Assembly (NCBI GenBank): GCA_003820375.1
Contig: RPQH01000024.1
Coordinates: 1 to 52,133 of the forward strand
Direction: 5' to 3'
From: Ignavibacteriota bacterium
GTDB lineage: Bacteria; Bacteroidota; Ignavibacteria; Tepidaquicellales; OLB5
DNA length: 52,133 bases
In this document: piece after piece, positions 51,438 to 52,133 of the stretch
How the letters are laid out: each line of letters opens with the position of its first letter
Position numbering within the stretch: position 1 is the first letter of the stretch
Made by a program: the position numbers and the translations under genes
Notes under the pieces: model-generated
What the model saw: the letters and a program-made list of their open reading frames with translations, nothing else
What the model was told of the DNA's origin: nothing
Database searches by the model: none

Positions 51438-51570
51438 TCAGGTGAATTTTTGTTAATCTAAGTTCTTTCTTTCCATATCATATGCATCAATTAATCTAAG
51501 TTAATCCACATTGTCAAACTAACACCTGACACTGCCTCTTATTTTTCAATTCGCAATTCACAATTCATAA

Positions 51571-52133
51571 TTCGCAATTATCAGAGTTGGGTTCAAAACA
51601 GGCTGGAGATGGGTTCAAGTTGTATCGGAGTTGGGTTCAAGTTGGTATCAAGTTGGGTTATCGTTTTTCAAAAACAGGGGTTAACTCATTGCAGTATAAG
51701 TAGATAACGCCGTCAGAGATGTGAGATTTTTGATTTGAGATTTGTGATTTTGAGCCGGAATCGCCAATTTATCATCAAAATAAAACTTCACTATATCATT
51801 AACCATTATCGCTAGGGGAAAATTTTGGCAGCAAATATTTGTCGCAGATGTTGGGGAGTTAAAGTGATACTTGAAGATATTTTCGGTTTATATCAGGACA
51901 CACCCAAATTCAAATAGTGAAATAGCGAAATAGTGAGATAGTGGTTTATTGGACATGAAAATATGCTCAAAAACCACTCTAAACACTCAATATACACTAA
52001 GCACTCTATACACTCCAATCTATTTTTAGATAAAACTTGACAAATGGTAATTTCGTATATACATTTGTATAGTGATACGTATTATCACTCAATACCGTTC
52101 TTTGATAATATCGAAATGAAATAAAGCATGTCG
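51571..52133 (+). repeat. Long dispersed noncoding repeat, copy B (runs off the window)
   Basis: Blocks equivalent to copy A are 51571-51712 (again four units of about 22 nt with GAGTTGGGTTCAA), 51777-51875 and 52020-52133. Matching continues to the last base (GCATGTCG), so the true end is unknown. The stretch between blocks 1 and 2 differs entirely from copy A. No ORF is present. Confidence 0.85.
52037..52111 (+). promoter_or_regulatory. Promoter/operator-like core of repeat copy B
   Basis: TTGACA at 52037-52042, then the 58-nt core at 52054-52111, identical to 19571-19628 although the 11 bases before it differ. It contains the palindromes TATACATTTGTATA and GTGATACGTATTATCAC and the box CCGTTCTTTGA. 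Transcription would proceed out of the window. Confidence 0.5.

Overview
This 52 kb window is AT-rich (mid-30s to about 40% GC by eye) bacterial DNA. It most likely comes from an uncultured member of the Ignavibacteria/Chlorobi side of the Bacteroidota superphylum. The evidence is four secreted proteins with a C-terminal type IX secretion (T9SS, type A) sorting domain carrying the QNYPNPFNP signature, several lipoproteins and porin-like barrels, TAnnTTTG promoter elements of Bacteroidetes type, and intergenic DNA full of inverted and tandem repeats. There is no phage, integrase, transposase ORF or CRISPR array. The window ends inside a repeat that also occurs at 19.1-19.65 kb, so it may be a whole contig that broke in a multicopy repeat.

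Layout. 0.3-9.2 kb: a BNR/sortilin-like T9SS protein, an OmpR-type two-component system, a T9SS repeat protein that shares the regulator's promoter architecture, a lipoprotein/barrel pair and a further T9SS protein. 9.6-17.2 kb: tRNA-Glu, a HIT hydrolase, an EF-G-like GTPase, DUF948 and YtxH envelope proteins, a small frameshifted secreted-protein gene, a barrel protein and a MIO-type ammonia-lyase with a Cys in place of the cofactor Ser. 17.2-19.8 kb: a zinc-ribbon protein between inverted repeats, and copy A of the long dispersed repeat. 19.8-30.4 kb: aldehyde dehydrogenase, CNNM/CorC protein, a small protein with four 17-residue repeats, RseP and Dxr, two lipoproteins (one cytochrome c/beta-propeller) and a thioredoxin-TPR protein.

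30.7-36.4 kb and 43.4-45.3 kb: two minus-strand clusters encode most of the kynurenine route of tryptophan breakdown: cyclase-family formamidase candidate, kynurenine 3-monooxygenase, kynureninase, 3-hydroxyanthranilate 3,4-dioxygenase and ACMS decarboxylase. The last enzyme sends the meta-cleavage product towards aminomuconate rather than quinolinate/NAD. Tryptophan 2,3-dioxygenase and a clear aminomuconate semialdehyde dehydrogenase are not seen. A methyltransferase overlaps kmo, and a nitrobindin-like protein and an FKBP isomerase sit among the genes. Between the clusters lie an MFS exporter, a GT-C-like membrane protein, a PQQ-propeller T9SS protein and two paralogous lipoproteins.

45.4-51.0 kb: a DUF899 thioredoxin-like protein with a Lys-rich repeat tail, then a tightly overlapping operon of a winged-helix regulator and membrane proteins, including a tandemly duplicated pair and a DUF4173-like protein. 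51.0-52.1 kb: repeats only, ending in copy B of the long repeat.

The most interesting signals are: (1) a duplicated regulatory module of TTTAAG-N5-TTTAAG boxes upstream of the response regulator and of one secreted protein; (2) the dispersed 0.55 kb repeat with four 22-nt units and a perfectly conserved 58-nt core holding two palindromes and a CCGTTCTTTGA leader-like box; (3) two exact-length 62-bp elements with terminal inverted repeats; (4) 8-15-nt AGTT-type arrays placed at gene stop codons; (5) unusual active-site residues in the ammonia-lyase and the cyclase.
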